Shown: positions 9,771 through 18,427, counted from the stretch's first letter. The stretch: DNA of 19,985 bases from Terana coerulea (GCA_024811115.1 JAKOGH010000347.1:1-19985), one strand, 5' to 3'. The notes: a model not told the origin generated them from the sequence alone. A program made the numbers and translations.

Positions 9771-10113
9771 TTGTCAGCAGTGCGCAAGAGCTATGGCAGA
9801 AGATCCCACGCTCAATGTTAGATGTAACATGGCTGAAGGCACATCCTCTTCCCAAAGGGGACTCAAGGATTGTTGAGGACGATCAGTATGAAGCTGATGA
9901 CGAGCTGGACTATATGGATCCAGTCCAAGACAACCTGGACTATATAGATCCAGTCCTCTTACAGGAAGACTGTGACGCGCGTGCAGCTCGGGCGTTTTGA
10001 GCGAAGACTTGTGTTCGCCCGGCGAGGAGGAAGAATCTGATGGGCTTGGCGAGTTTCATTTTGACCAAGAGGACGCCCAGATATGCAAGGATCGTAAATT
10101 AGTGCGTCTGTAA
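7592..10113 (+). pseudogene. Coiled-coil protein of a basidiomycete multi-copy family, copy A
   Basis: This is an Agaricomycete multi-copy family of unknown function; a nuclear role is inferred from its basic N-terminus. The start ATG at 7592 reads MDRTSRELGSKGQ, then the frame shifts into DKRRRISAQLDETL (possible nuclear signal). Later: Pro/Ser-rich PNPSPSPSPSEGS, QYQVARQWYENPH, and a coiled coil (IQVRSLEERVSWLNDQ to LLARLQEMKRWIETF, about 8545-8670). The conserved core is PPPPLPSGLFW, LWPNWDSWPPNEAAWL, and basic NNRRRARKGG (about 8880-9200). After this come an Asn/acidic linker, WITHRPTYCNAQ, EYDLPKFVSSAQELWQKIP and an acidic tail ending at 10113. Introns: 7873-7946, 8108-8164, 8267-8317, 8760-8815, about 9202-9256, 9614-9668. 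Breaks: shift near 7660; compensating shifts in 8320-8400; a base lost near 8479; a base lost at 9716-9718; TGA at 9731-9733 (shared with copy B); a shift near 9985. Confidence 0.75.
9908..9957 (+). repeat. Tandem repeat CTGGACTATAT.GATCCAGTC x2
   Basis: Two near-identical copies of about 21 bp are separated by a short spacer and encode LDYMDPV and LDYIDPV in the acidic tail of copy A. Each unit is itself an imperfect palindrome (GGACT...AGTCC). Confidence 0.7.
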
Positions 10114-11013
10114 TGCAATATGACCACTTTGCACCTGCCTGCCTGCATGAAAGCGTCGGCGCACGCGACGCACTATACATATCATCAGCAAATATGCCGC
10201 TAAAACGGCCTGCCGTTCCACTTGTTGGTTAGATCCTCCAGTGGTTGCGCTAGAGAGATCAAGAGGACCTGGTCGCTTATTGTCGAGCGTGGTATGCCGT
10301 CCTCGCTGTTGACAATGACCTCGGCAGTACAAATGGCTTCGCACAGCGCTGGAACCGCCTCACGATACTAGTGTAGAATGGAGCTGAAGGGATGGAGATG
10401 AGGTCGGAGAGTCTGGCAGTCGAATGTAGGTCAAAGCAGGAGAGCTCAATGCCTGCGTACTGGGCGGTAGTGTCACATGGGTCACATCTGTCACAGTGTT
10501 TGAAGGCAAGTCTCAAGTGCGATACAAATCCATTATAAGACTTGTCACATCGAACGTGAGCGGGTACTACAACATGCTATATAAGCTTGGATAGACTCTC
10601 TCTAGAAAGCCTTTTTAGGATTATCACAAAAGTCACACAATCACGTAGTGAATGCATGTCATAACAGTTACAGGGCAGGCACCTCTTCGCACGGAGCTAG
10701 AGGAGCCATGAAAACTGACATTGGAGTCTTGTGAAAATTGTCATGAGTAGTTGTGTACACTAGAACATGGTACCATAAAGATGCCAGTCAGTAAAAGAAT
10801 TTCTGACAAAGCTCCAGTATATTACTGCTTGTCCATTCTCGAGGTGCGACTGCACCAAAAGATGGCTTTCACTCCTGTTAACCCACTGTGCCCTTGATTC
10901 ACCTGGCAGGTTGCCGTCATTGAGATCCTGGTCACACAGTTCACGCAAGCGGCCGCCGTCTGCCTTACGCTAGCTGTCACGAACTGTATGACGATTGCAA
11001 CGCTACATATCAG
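10114..11013. other. Spacer between the inverted copies, no gene recognised
   Basis: This lies downstream of copy A's last codon and downstream of the minus-strand gene ending at 11014. Open frames on the minus strand (for example 10277-10516 and 10760-10948) show no family motif. A TATATAAGC string lies near 10577. It probably holds 3' flanking sequence of both neighbours or older transposon debris. Confidence 0.4.
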
Positions 11014-11692
11014 TCATCTACTGTATTCTCGAAGTCAAATGCCAACTCCTCATCATCCATTTCTTTCTCATACACAATATCTGGCTCTTGTGTAGTCTAT
11101 AGCTGGTTTATTAGATGCTATTCTTAAAACATGAGTCATGACTTACATGGCAGAGTGACATGGTAACCCAGTAACGTCAGCTGGCGATAGTTCACTGTTC
11201 CTCGTGCAAATTGTCCACAGAGTGACGATGCAGGAACCACTACCGGACTTCCAAACATATTTGCACGCCATAACCCTATTTTAAGGTCGGCAGCTCTATT
11301 CACGCGTTGCAAGTCATTTGTGTCAGTGTATGCTCGGATACTAGGCACGGCGGCATACCTTGAATCCCATGGCATATCAGGCATGTTTAGCGGTTCGAAA
11401 CGGCTCCACAATTGCGATTGTGTGCTTCAGAGTCGGGAGGCTGTCGTCCCGTCGAGTATGTCGGATGCGAAGAAGATAAGCGATCCGTACTAGCTGTTGT
11501 CCATTGATATATCCGTGCCTGAACCCTTGACCACGGTGGCGGTTTGCAGCACCATATTGAAGGCCATTGACTGTAACATATGCATACGACATGATTGCCA
11601 TGCCAACAAACGGCTTACCTGCCTCTGGTGGTGCAGTTTCTGGAACCAATACCACTATATCCTTCCAGTACTGCTGCAGATAGTGCAGCTAG
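11014..11692 (-). pseudogene. C-terminal part of an unassigned, probably transposon-associated gene
   Basis: Three exons can be joined. Exon 1 (down to 11359) contains YAYVTVNGLQYGAANRHRG, GYINGQQLVRIAYLLRIRH, HTIAIVEPF and ends MPDMPWDSR. An intron at 11296-11358 follows; removing it joins MPWDSR to AADLKIGLWRANMF. Exon 2 continues SPVVVPASSLCGQFARG and LLGYHVTLPCH. A second intron (donor GTAAGT near 11147, acceptor near 11101) leads to an acidic tail, EKEMDDEELAFDFENTVDD, with TGA at 11014-11016. I recall the pattern (Y-V-x-V-N-G..YG; L/MP.MPW; DLGI.W.A; I.A..L.GH.A) as the C-terminal region of repeat-family proteins in Agaricomycetes, but I cannot name the family. An alternative intron may exist near 11580-11625. 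A frame change around 11400-11430, before the MPDMPW segment, suggests decay. The 5' part is missing, cut near the palindrome cluster at 11711. Confidence 0.45.
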
Positions 11693-11710
11693 TGATTGGC
11701 AAGAGTAAAC

Positions 11711-11820
11711 CCTCTATGCTTAGAGGCTAACCCTTACCCTTACCTTCAAAACCCTTACCCTCATAAAGGGTAAGGGTTGGGGGCTACCCTTCAAGCCCTT
11801 GCCAAAATGGGCAGAAAATG
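11711..11820. repeat. Palindrome cluster with CCCTTACCC repeats
   Basis: A 12-bp perfect stem with a 5-base loop lies at 11750-11778 (AACCCTTACCCT, loop CATAA). A 6-bp stem lies beside it at 11711-11726 (CCTCTA/TAGAGG). TACCTTCAAAACCCTTACC (11741-11759) is echoed at about 11785-11802 by TACCCTTCAAGCCCTTGCC. The cluster abuts copy B exactly where its similarity to copy A stops. It resembles the subterminal end of a DNA transposon. It is not the TTAGGG telomere repeat. Confidence 0.55.
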
Positions 11821-12337
11821 GATTTTGGTAGGTCATGTTCAACAGGCTGGCCTAGCTTTCAGGCATGATGCTTCCCCTGCTGAGCAGCCGCCAGCCTATC
11901 AAGCTCATTGAAGTCTTCATTGACCTAGTAGATGCATCAGTCGAACCGACAACCGGCTTTTTATTTTCCTCCCACTCACCTGTGCATTGCAGTAGGTTGG
12001 ACGATGTGTGATCCACGGCAACTCCTGCTTTAGCTCTTTCTTCGTGCAATACTTCATCAGGGAAAAATGTCCAGGCTACGGCCGGCCGTAGTCCCCGTAG
12101 CCACGGTAGTGCGGTAGACTGGTCCCCCTGTCCGTAGCGCCCGTAGCTCTCCCTATGCACTTCGTAGCCATCCGTAGCCAGCCCTTTGTACTTCGTAGAT
12201 ACATGGTAGCAGCAGCGTAGCAAGGATTTGTGCTTGTAGTTCATTCATTGATCACCCAAACAGGCATTTTGGTTTGTATACACAACAAAGATATATTTGA
12301 GGTCAATGGCAAACATGAATGCATCACAAACATATAC

Positions 12338-12362
12338 AACTACTGCTACTACTACTACTACT
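12338..12362. repeat. (CTA)n microsatellite
   Basis: A run of CTA/ACT triplets inside the 1.9 kb element. In one frame it encodes a Thr-rich stretch followed by KPPQSS, but no gene can be tied to it. Confidence 0.8.
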
Positions 12363-12469
12363 AAGCCACCCCAGAGCTCCACTACCACCCCATTCAGCGA
12401 TTTGCACCAGCAAGACATCATATTGTCCATACTTGTGGCTTATAATTATAGTATGAGGGCATACCACCC

Positions 12470-12705
12470 AGCATGCGCAGCAACGCGTCTTTGTGCAGGC
12501 ACTTCTCAGGGATGTTGCTGAAACTACCTGGTATCAAGACTCACTTTGGACTGGGGTCAGCGAAGACAACAAGTCTAAGAAAACCGCAGCAGACTCACCC
12601 CATGTTGACATGGTGCAGCAAGAACGCGCTGAACTGCATGCTAACCATGAAAAATGCACCAACAACCTGCACTCCACCTGCCCGACCCACGTCCTGCAGT
12701 CGTAA
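12470..12705 (+). pseudogene. Coding remnant inside the 1.9 kb element
   Basis: An open frame without a clear start reads QQRVFVQALLRDVAETTWYQ, then DSLWTGVSED and an acidic/basic tail to 12705. The composition looks protein-like (amphipathic, tryptophans, charged), unlike the shadow frames. A second patch at about 12878-13183, with SYNQYLRTGDKWSYIPV followed by an Arg/Glu/Lys-rich run, may be another exon. I cannot link either to a named transposase. They may be the residue of the element's own gene. Confidence 0.3.
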
Positions 12706-13183
12706 CACATCTTGTAGCTGTTTTGTAAGATTGAGCAGGGTAGACCACAGTGGGAACTACGGCGAACAGCGAACACCACGGGCGGAGGCGACAAGGATGG
12801 AGAGGTGAGCACAAGAATGACTGACGTGGCATCGGCCCGTATTGTAAGGTCTGTTACACTGCATTAGCTGAGGCATCGTGACACCAAAGAGCGCACTCAC
12901 CGCTGGTCAGCGTTCAACTGTAGATGAGCATCGCCATGAGGTGCCTTCGTATAATCAGTATTTGCGTACTGGGGATAAGTGGTCCTACATACCTGTCACA
13001 CTTGCAAGGGGCGAGGAGCGACGTAGACGACGAGAGAAGAGAAGAGGAGAGGGCAAAGACAAAGAGAACTTGCATGCTTCGAACTTTGTTGAATGGTTGC
13101 GACGCCATTTCCTACGGCCGCGTGACAGTTTAGGGCAGACGTCAAACGCCCTGGGCAATAGACGCTGGCGTTCAGGGAGCTAG

Positions 13184-13800
13184 ACGCGTAGCTGCATCAT
13201 GTACTAATACCCTCAACGACGCATCTTGTAAATCCTGGAGCCCATAACTGATGTTACTGGCTATCATTGTAAGTTTAGCTACCTGCTGCATACAATGGAC
13301 ATTGACCAGCCGTTGACATGCCTGCGCGTCCAATGGCAGTCACAGTGCTCACACTGCAACCTCAGCCCACCTACACCATGCGTCTTTCACTGCAAAAGCA
13401 CCCCCGCTCCATGCTGTGGTCTGAGGGAAAGAGTACGGAAGTGTGTAGGAAGGTCATAGGTGCAAGTCTGCGGCGGTAGTGCCGTGCCACCAGTATGTGC
13501 ATGCAATACAACCGTGAACTCACTAGTCCTGCTAGAGCAATAAACTGGGACGCACACAGCCCACGTTCGTGGTTCAGCATGCAACTTGGGCTATTACTGG
13601 GCTCGCGAAGTGTACGTAGATATGAAATAACATGAAGTCCCTGCAGGGCGAGTACATACACCCACTATGTATGCATGACAGCATTCTTCCACAAGGCCTT
13701 GGGACTTGACGCATAACTGGGATAATGCATTCATTAAAACTCTGTAACATAAGTGCTTCCTGGCTAACTGTGAAATTGAGAGAAATGATCTAGGAACGAG
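13184..13800. other. Interior of the 1.9 kb element, no gene recognised
   Basis: Open frames are short and carry no motif I recognise on either strand. It may be decayed coding sequence of the element. Confidence 0.35.
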
Positions 13801-15891
13801 CTACAGAGAAATACACTGCTACCAGTACTACCATCAGGCTAGCGCATGCTACGGAGCCAGCGGGCTTGTGTCTGGGGCTAGTAGCGTGTGTAGCGCTGCG
13901 TAGCAAGGGTGCTTGCTACGGAGCCAAATCGTGTTTCCTGATGTTCAGCTCGACTTCGCCATCTTCTGCACCGAGGTGGTCACCTTCGGCAGCATTGCTA
14001 CCTCCGGTGGTGTTGTTTTCGCCAATGAAGTTCTGCTCGCTTGCCGCGTTGTTATTCTCGGCAGTGTTTCTATCCGGGATGAGACAATAACCTTGGGTAT
14101 ATGCGTCCGTATCAGGTTCAGACTGTGAATAATCAGACGACTGATACTTCGCTAGAAATTCATAGTCACGCAAATGGCCAGCAAGCCGTGGGACTTTGCT
14201 GCGCTCCGGCTGTCGAACGCTGACCTTCTGCAGCAGAAGAGTCAGTCGCAAGTTATGCTACGAACCCAGGTGTGTCACCTACCCCTCCTTTACGTGCACG
14301 CCGCCTATTATTCTGTGTGGCTTTATATCTTGCCTGATCAGACTTCCAGGCCTCATGATACTTTGTTTTCCACGATGTCCATGTGACCTTGAATGCATTC
14401 TTGAGATCGATATCAGGAATTGACGCAATGACTTCTTGTGTGATGTTGCAAAATCATGCATCCACTTGCGTCTTGCTAACGGCATCTGCAAGCCATGCAG
14501 CTTCATTAGGTGGCCAAGAGTCCCAGTTGGGCCACAGTACACGGTTGGCGTCATTGAGAGCATCGGACGTCCAGAATAGCCCACTGGGAAGCGGCGGTGG
14601 CGGTATATTGTGAATGGTTGCCATCTCGTCGCTCATGACGAAGTACGGTGCGTGTGAGTGCCTGGGAAATTTGCACAGTGAGTAGCAATGCAAACCTTCA
14701 CATTTAGTAATGCTTACACTTAGGACGGGCTCACGTTCCTTTGTGGGTGGTAGCGAGCTTCCCTTTCTCAGAGGCCGGCGCTGGACTGGATATATTGGCT
14801 TGGTCATTTGGAGAATGTCTCGATCCATCTCTTCATCTCCTGGAGCCTTGCCAACAGGTCCGTATTCACCGCCTCTTGCTTGATGTTCTGGTCATTTAGC
14901 CAACTGACCCTTTCTTCAAGTGACCGTACTTGAATGACAAGCTCTTGAGTACCTGTTGCTTGGCCGCTAACAAGGCCTTTCATGGACTGAACTTGTTCGC
15001 TGTGAGGGTTTTCATACCATTGACGAGCTACTTGATATTGAATTGAGCCTTGTTTGTAGAAGCGGGTGGCAACATGCCACTGGGCTGTGGGGTCTCTTGG
15101 AGCAAGGAAGTTGGCCGAAGACCTTAACGCCGAGCTGCCAGATGCGCGCGGCAGTGAACCTGGTATTACGCTTCGGTGAGCCGTCATGTTATGAACTCAA
15201 TGCACACTCACGGGCTGAGCCTTCGGACGGACTTGGGCTTGGAGAAGGGTTAGGTAAAGGCGGTATGATCAGGGTGGCGGGGCACGCGTTCATGCGAGAG
15301 CTGCTGGATGACGCTATAAAGCAGAGATAAGGTCAGTCTCCAAACTAAGCCATGTATGTGCATTGCTTACCAGCATTTGCGAGCATGCTTCTATTCTCCT
15401 GCTCGTAGGTTACACCATTGCGACCTGAACGCCAGAATGATTGTAAGTGAGTTAATTGAGATCAAGCTGCATATATGCGGTTAATTCGTACTTTGTAGGC
15501 CCATATTCGACATGACCACGCCGGGAGTCCACTGAAATTGACCGTGAAGACAGAGCTGCATGGGCAAGTGAGTACCATGCCCTTTTCATCCACTAGAGAC
15601 TTACCAGGCACCATCGAGGCCGTCACGCTGCGAGGTTGTCCATGCTCCCGCACAGGAAATGGATTTCGAAATGCTCCCGTGGAAGACGAGCGACCATGTC
15701 CAGAAGCAATACCAGGAGCAGCTGAGTGTGCTCGTGTCGGGGCTGGTATGGCATGTCCCTGGGTGGTTCGCGCTGAGGGTCTCATCCAGTTGGGCACTGA
15801 TACGCCGACGTTTATCCGCTAGACTGCTGGGGCAATGCTGGCTCTTGACCTTTACTACCAAGCTCACGAGAGGTACGATCCATATTGCTGT

Positions 15892-16183
15892 TGTTGAGTC
15901 AGGATAGACGCCGTAAGCGCTCTGCTCACATCTTCTCTATTGTTCTACCAGGATCCACCATGATGATGCCTATTGTCTACTGTCCTGGTATCTATTTGTG
16001 TCTGTTTGTAGTACAGCCACCCTGTATTGTATACAAGGCAGCCCTCTACGCCATACTCTAATAAGACTCTTACAACTCTCAACCCACTTACGTATATCCA
16101 ATCAACCTACAGGTGAATAACCAACCTAGCTTCCTCTAGGCCTCGGTAGGAGTGTACGCTGCTGTATGCGCTGCACTTCTACA
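15892..16183 (+). mobile_element. 5' LTR of a Ty1/copia retrotransposon
   Basis: The LTR begins TGTTGAGTCAGG exactly where copy B stops matching copy A, and ends CTTCTACA directly before a primer-binding site, giving 292 bp with TG...CA ends. The downstream polyprotein fixes orientation and class. The 3' LTR lies outside the window, so the right boundary rests on the primer-binding site; an earlier CCTACA at 16106-16111 is the alternative end. The five host bases before it (GCTGT, 15887-15891) would be the left target-site duplication. Confidence 0.7.
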
Positions 16184-16196
16184 GGTTATGAGCCCC
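16184..16196 (+). other. Primer-binding site complementary to the initiator tRNA anticodon arm
   Basis: GGTTATGAGCCC is the reverse complement of GGGCUCAUAACC, the anticodon stem-loop of eukaryotic initiator methionine tRNA. Drosophila copia primes with a half-tRNA cut in this arm, rather than with the tRNA 3' end. The site directly follows the inferred LTR end. Confidence 0.65.
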
Positions 16197-16370
16197 GATG
16201 ACGCGGTTGTATGCGCCGTCACTGGCAGCAACAACCAGCTCATTGGTAAACTCGCCTGTATCTGTTCGCTGCCATCGTGCACGACGGTCGCGCTCAAGCG
16301 CACCGTCTGCGCCGGACAAGCTGAGCAGGCACAAGGGTGCCCTTCGGGGCCCCTCCTTGGCTAAAGCCAT

Positions 16371-16389
16371 GTCAGTACGTCGTACTGAC
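16371..16389. repeat. Perfect 19-bp palindrome in the retrotransposon leader
   Basis: GTCAGTACG, a central T, then CGTACTGAC. It lies between the primer-binding site and the gag start codon and would form a hairpin in the genomic RNA. Confidence 0.7.
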
Positions 16390-16414
16390 CGTTCTGTCCC
16401 TACAGAACTGAACA

Positions 16415-17545
16415 ATGTCTTCTCACTCGAAGCTTGTCCTCGTCCTCGACAGAACCAACTGGGAGCACTGAACGATACCCTGAAGTCGTTCCTGGGCACT
16501 CAGGGAATCTCTCGTCAGCTCTTGACGACCCAGCCGACGGTGCCAACCTTAGTTCGCACTATCCCGGCAGCTCCTGCTCGCCTGGCAGTTGCAGCTGTGG
16601 GTACCACCCCAGCCATCTCTGCGCTTCCTCGCCTCTGGCGAGTACCTGGCAACGAGCATGAACTCCAGGGGCCGTCGACAAGCTCGACGACTGGATCAAC
16701 GACGACCTCCGGGCCATGGGCTTCATCTGCCTTCGCCTGACTTACCAGATTAGACAGTAAAGAATGAGACGACAGCCAAGGCCCTGTACGGTCTCTACAG
16801 TCGACCTACACCCAGAATACTCTGGATACGGCCTACGCTGACTTCAGAGGCCTCTTGAAACCCGCATCCCCGAGGATCAGTCTCCAGCACCCGCGATTGC
16901 CAAGCTCCAAGTGCATGTCGACCGCCTAGATGCAGCCTATGCATCTGTGGACGATTACATACACCTGATGCTCCTCATTTCGAAGACACCAGGGTACGGT
17001 AAGCACATCGCCACCGTCACCACGCTGAACCAGAAGATGGTGGACACATCGCTGACCCCTACCCCACCTGGGAGCCCTAAACCCAAGCAGTACAAGCAGC
17101 AGCTTATCGCTGCATGGGAGCAGCGAAACTTTCTGGTGGACAGCACAAGCAGACCGAGTCTGCCAAACGCGTCACTGCCGTTAAGAACAAAGGGAAGGAT
17201 TCCCAGTTCAAACAGCAGCAGCGCCTCTAATGGGCAGCAGCAGCAGCATGCGTAGCAGCAGCGCCCGCAAGGGCAGCAGCAGCAGCAGCAAGACAGTGCC
17301 GGCAATGGCAAGGGAAAGAAAACCCAGCGCGGCAAACGCGCAGGCAAAGGCAAGGGCAGGGCCCAGGATGCTGACCACGGTCACTCCTACATCGCCGCTC
17401 GGTCATCCCGGTGGTGAACGACTTCACCCTGACGTGCCGCTCTCCCCAAATCCGAGGCCGAAGAAATTCAGTCTCGCATCGGAAGGAGAGCGCGAGCTCT
17501 GGCTCGCCAACGGCAACCAGTTCCCCCGCCCGGCAAGGCACTAGC
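16415..17545 (+). pseudogene. Ty1/copia gag region, frameshifted
   Basis: Gag is the structural protein that packages the element's RNA. The start is chosen at the ATG at 16415 (MSSHSKLVLVLDRTNWEH); the motif LDRTNWEHW followed by NDTLKSFLGTQGI is typical of copia-type gag. A base is missing at 16468-16470, where TGG of the Trp codon reads TG, so the frame shifts at once. The central part continues in changing frames (FICLRLTYQIRQ near 16720; PAIAKLQVHVDRLDAAYASV near 16895; KTPGYGKHIATVTTLNQKM near 16985). A Gln/Ser-rich CAG-repeat stretch and a Lys/Gly-rich patch (GKGKKTQRGKRAGKGKG near 17300) follow. I see no CCHC zinc knuckle. At least four frame changes are needed. Confidence 0.75.
17213..17291 (+). 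repeat. CAG-rich trinucleotide stretch
   Basis: Interrupted runs of CAG/GCA encode poly-Gln or poly-Ser depending on frame, inside gag. The run may be unstable and may contribute to the frame changes here. Confidence 0.85.
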
Positions 17546-18410
17546 TCTTGCTGAGAAGCTTGGAGTCGTCGGGTCCCAGGAGCGCATCCGGACCCTCGAG
17601 GAAGTCATTGACGCCAACGAGCACAACGCTCATTGCGCTGGACGCCATGCAGGATATCAAACACCGCAACTTGCAGAACACCGTTCGTGAGTTAGAATTC
17701 CAGCAGGAGTTCACTCTCAACAATCTCCCCAAGCTAACTAAATTGTTAGCTATCCTCGATGAGGATGACGAGTCCCGAGACTCTGCACAAGGCCCAGCTT
17801 GGCGAGGCCGTAGAGCTCCGCAAGCTTGCCCGCAAGCAGTGGATCGCAGACAAAAACGCTGCCCTGAATAAGGGCTCAACCCTCAACCAGAAGCGTCGCG
17901 GACACCAGATGGGAGCGACACCAGCTTGTCAAGCTGGCTACTGCCCAGGAGAGCGAGTTCGCCGCCACCACCGCCGAAGATGAGGCCGCGAGAGGACCCG
18001 TCGCGCCAAGCAGGCCGACCTTGACTACGCCGAAGCGCATGCTCGATGCTCGCATCGCTGAGCTCGACGCCCGCATCGACTCGAACAACGTCAGCTCTCA
18101 AATGAAAGTTTGCTAAGCCAGAGTTTGTCGAGGGCAGCTCCTCTCGCCCCGCCAAATGCAGCTTGCGTAACCCCTCGCTGATCATCTGGTACGACAAGGT
18201 CGACATGCAAATGTCACTCGACAGGGGAGGACGGCTTCGACCGCGCGCCACTGATATCGAGGACGCCGTGTCCTTCGGAAACGAGGACAACGGCGACATC
18301 GACGACCAGTTCGCCGGATGCCTGATGGACGATCGTGAGATCCACCAGGACATCATCGACGCGTACTTCGAGTACGTCCCCCAACTCTGCACTTGTGCAC
18401 TACACTGACC
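17546..18410 (+). pseudogene. Gag-pol spacer with coiled-coil and acidic segments
   Basis: Between gag and the protease lies about 860 bp that reads as protein in shifting frames. First is a leucine-rich, probably coiled-coil part (VRELEFQQEFTLNNLPKLTK near 17700; AVELRKLARKQWIADKNAAL near 17805; ARIAELDARIDSNN near 18050). Second is an acidic part (DIEDAVSFGNEDNGDIDDQF near 18260, then IHQDIIDAYFE). Acidic spacers ahead of the protease occur in agaricomycete copia polyproteins as I know them. The coiled-coil part is longer than I expect, so it may be an element-specific domain or acquired host sequence. Confidence 0.5.
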
Positions 18411-18427
18411 GAAACCTTTGCAGCTGA

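Larger units (their letters stand above)
12055..13943. mobile_element. 1.9 kb DNA transposon with CCGTAGC subterminal repeats
   Basis: Copy A gives the empty site (about 9531-9550), so the insert edges are exact to a few bases. Ends are CATCAGG...CCTGATG, a 7-bp perfect terminal inverted repeat, flanked by TT (12053-12054 and 13944-13945). Alternative phasing gives TSDs of 3-4 bp (TTC or TTCA). The first about 180 bp hold many CCGTAGC/CGTAGCC copies, including a 16-bp perfect palindrome at 12076-12091. The last about 90 bp hold the inverse GCTACGG plus a 9-bp hairpin (CGTAGCAAG/CTTGCTACG, 13899-13920). GCGTAGCAAGG occurs near both ends. No complete transposase is present, so it is probably non-autonomous or decayed. 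I cannot assign a superfamily: the visible TSD is shorter than the 8 bp of hAT or KDZ elements. Confidence 0.75.
11822..15883 (-). pseudogene. Coiled-coil protein family, copy B (inverted, interrupted, 3'-truncated)
   Basis: This has the same gene structure as copy A, with the start ATG at 15881-15883. Some stretches are better preserved: GSLPRASGSSALRSS, RDPTAQWHVATRFYKQG and ENPHSEQVQSMKG run in one frame into the coiled coil (15187 down to 14804), and the GGGG run (CCCC at 11874-11877) keeps the frame that copy A lost. Its own breaks are an extra base at 14807-14809 after WIETFS, an extra base near 14740, an altered junction near 14636 and a 3-base indel near 14457. It shares the TGA found at 9731-9733 in copy A. 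The 1.9 kb insert lies in the exon of the Asn/acidic linker. The last third of the gene (the counterpart of 9771-10113) is absent. Confidence 0.75.
11822..15891 (-). repeat. Long inverted repeat, arm B (split by an insert)
   Basis: This is the reverse complement of 7584-9770. It comes in two blocks, 11822-12054 and 13944-15891, around a 1.9 kb insert. The outer edge at 15891 is the insertion point of the copia element, and the inner edge at 11822 abuts the palindrome cluster. The arms are separated by about 2.05 kb. Confidence 0.9.

Noticed and set aside
11728..11778. CCCTTACCC repeats as an internal telomere tract
   Set aside because: The unit reads TTACCC/GGGTAA, not the TTAGGG/CCCTAA telomere repeat, and it is arranged as a hairpin, not a long tandem array.
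12055..13943. The 1.9 kb insert as a Helitron
   Set aside because: It has a TCAGG-like 5' end, but the empty-site comparison shows a target duplication of at least two bases and inverted terminal repeats. Helitrons insert at AT without TSDs and end CTRR.
15043..15330. Plus-strand open frame across copy B, and its counterpart across copy A (8148-8414, minus strand)
   Set aside because: It is antisense to the Pro/Ser-rich exon of the coiled-coil gene and is duplicated only because the arms are.
7584..15891. A CRISPR array, phage, integron or bacterial defence island
   Set aside because: There are no bacterial gene signals; introns with GT-AG borders and fungal families throughout show a eukaryotic genome.
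16106..16120. CCTACA at 16106-16111 as the end of the 5' LTR
   Set aside because: The sequence after it (GGTGAATAACC) matches no tRNA region I recognise, whereas the later CTTCTACA is followed directly by a clean initiator-tRNA complement. The earlier end is kept only as an alternative.
16198..16740. A long open frame of 180 codons at the start of the retrotransposon
   Set aside because: Its first half does not match gag, and it overlaps the proper gag start in another frame (ATG at 16415). Only its middle part (NDTLKSFLGTQ) is gag sequence.
16955..17353. Minus-strand Cys-rich open frame
   Set aside because: It is the antisense of the CAG repeats and Lys/Gly-rich patch of gag; CTG/TGC triplets read backwards give poly-Cys/Ala.
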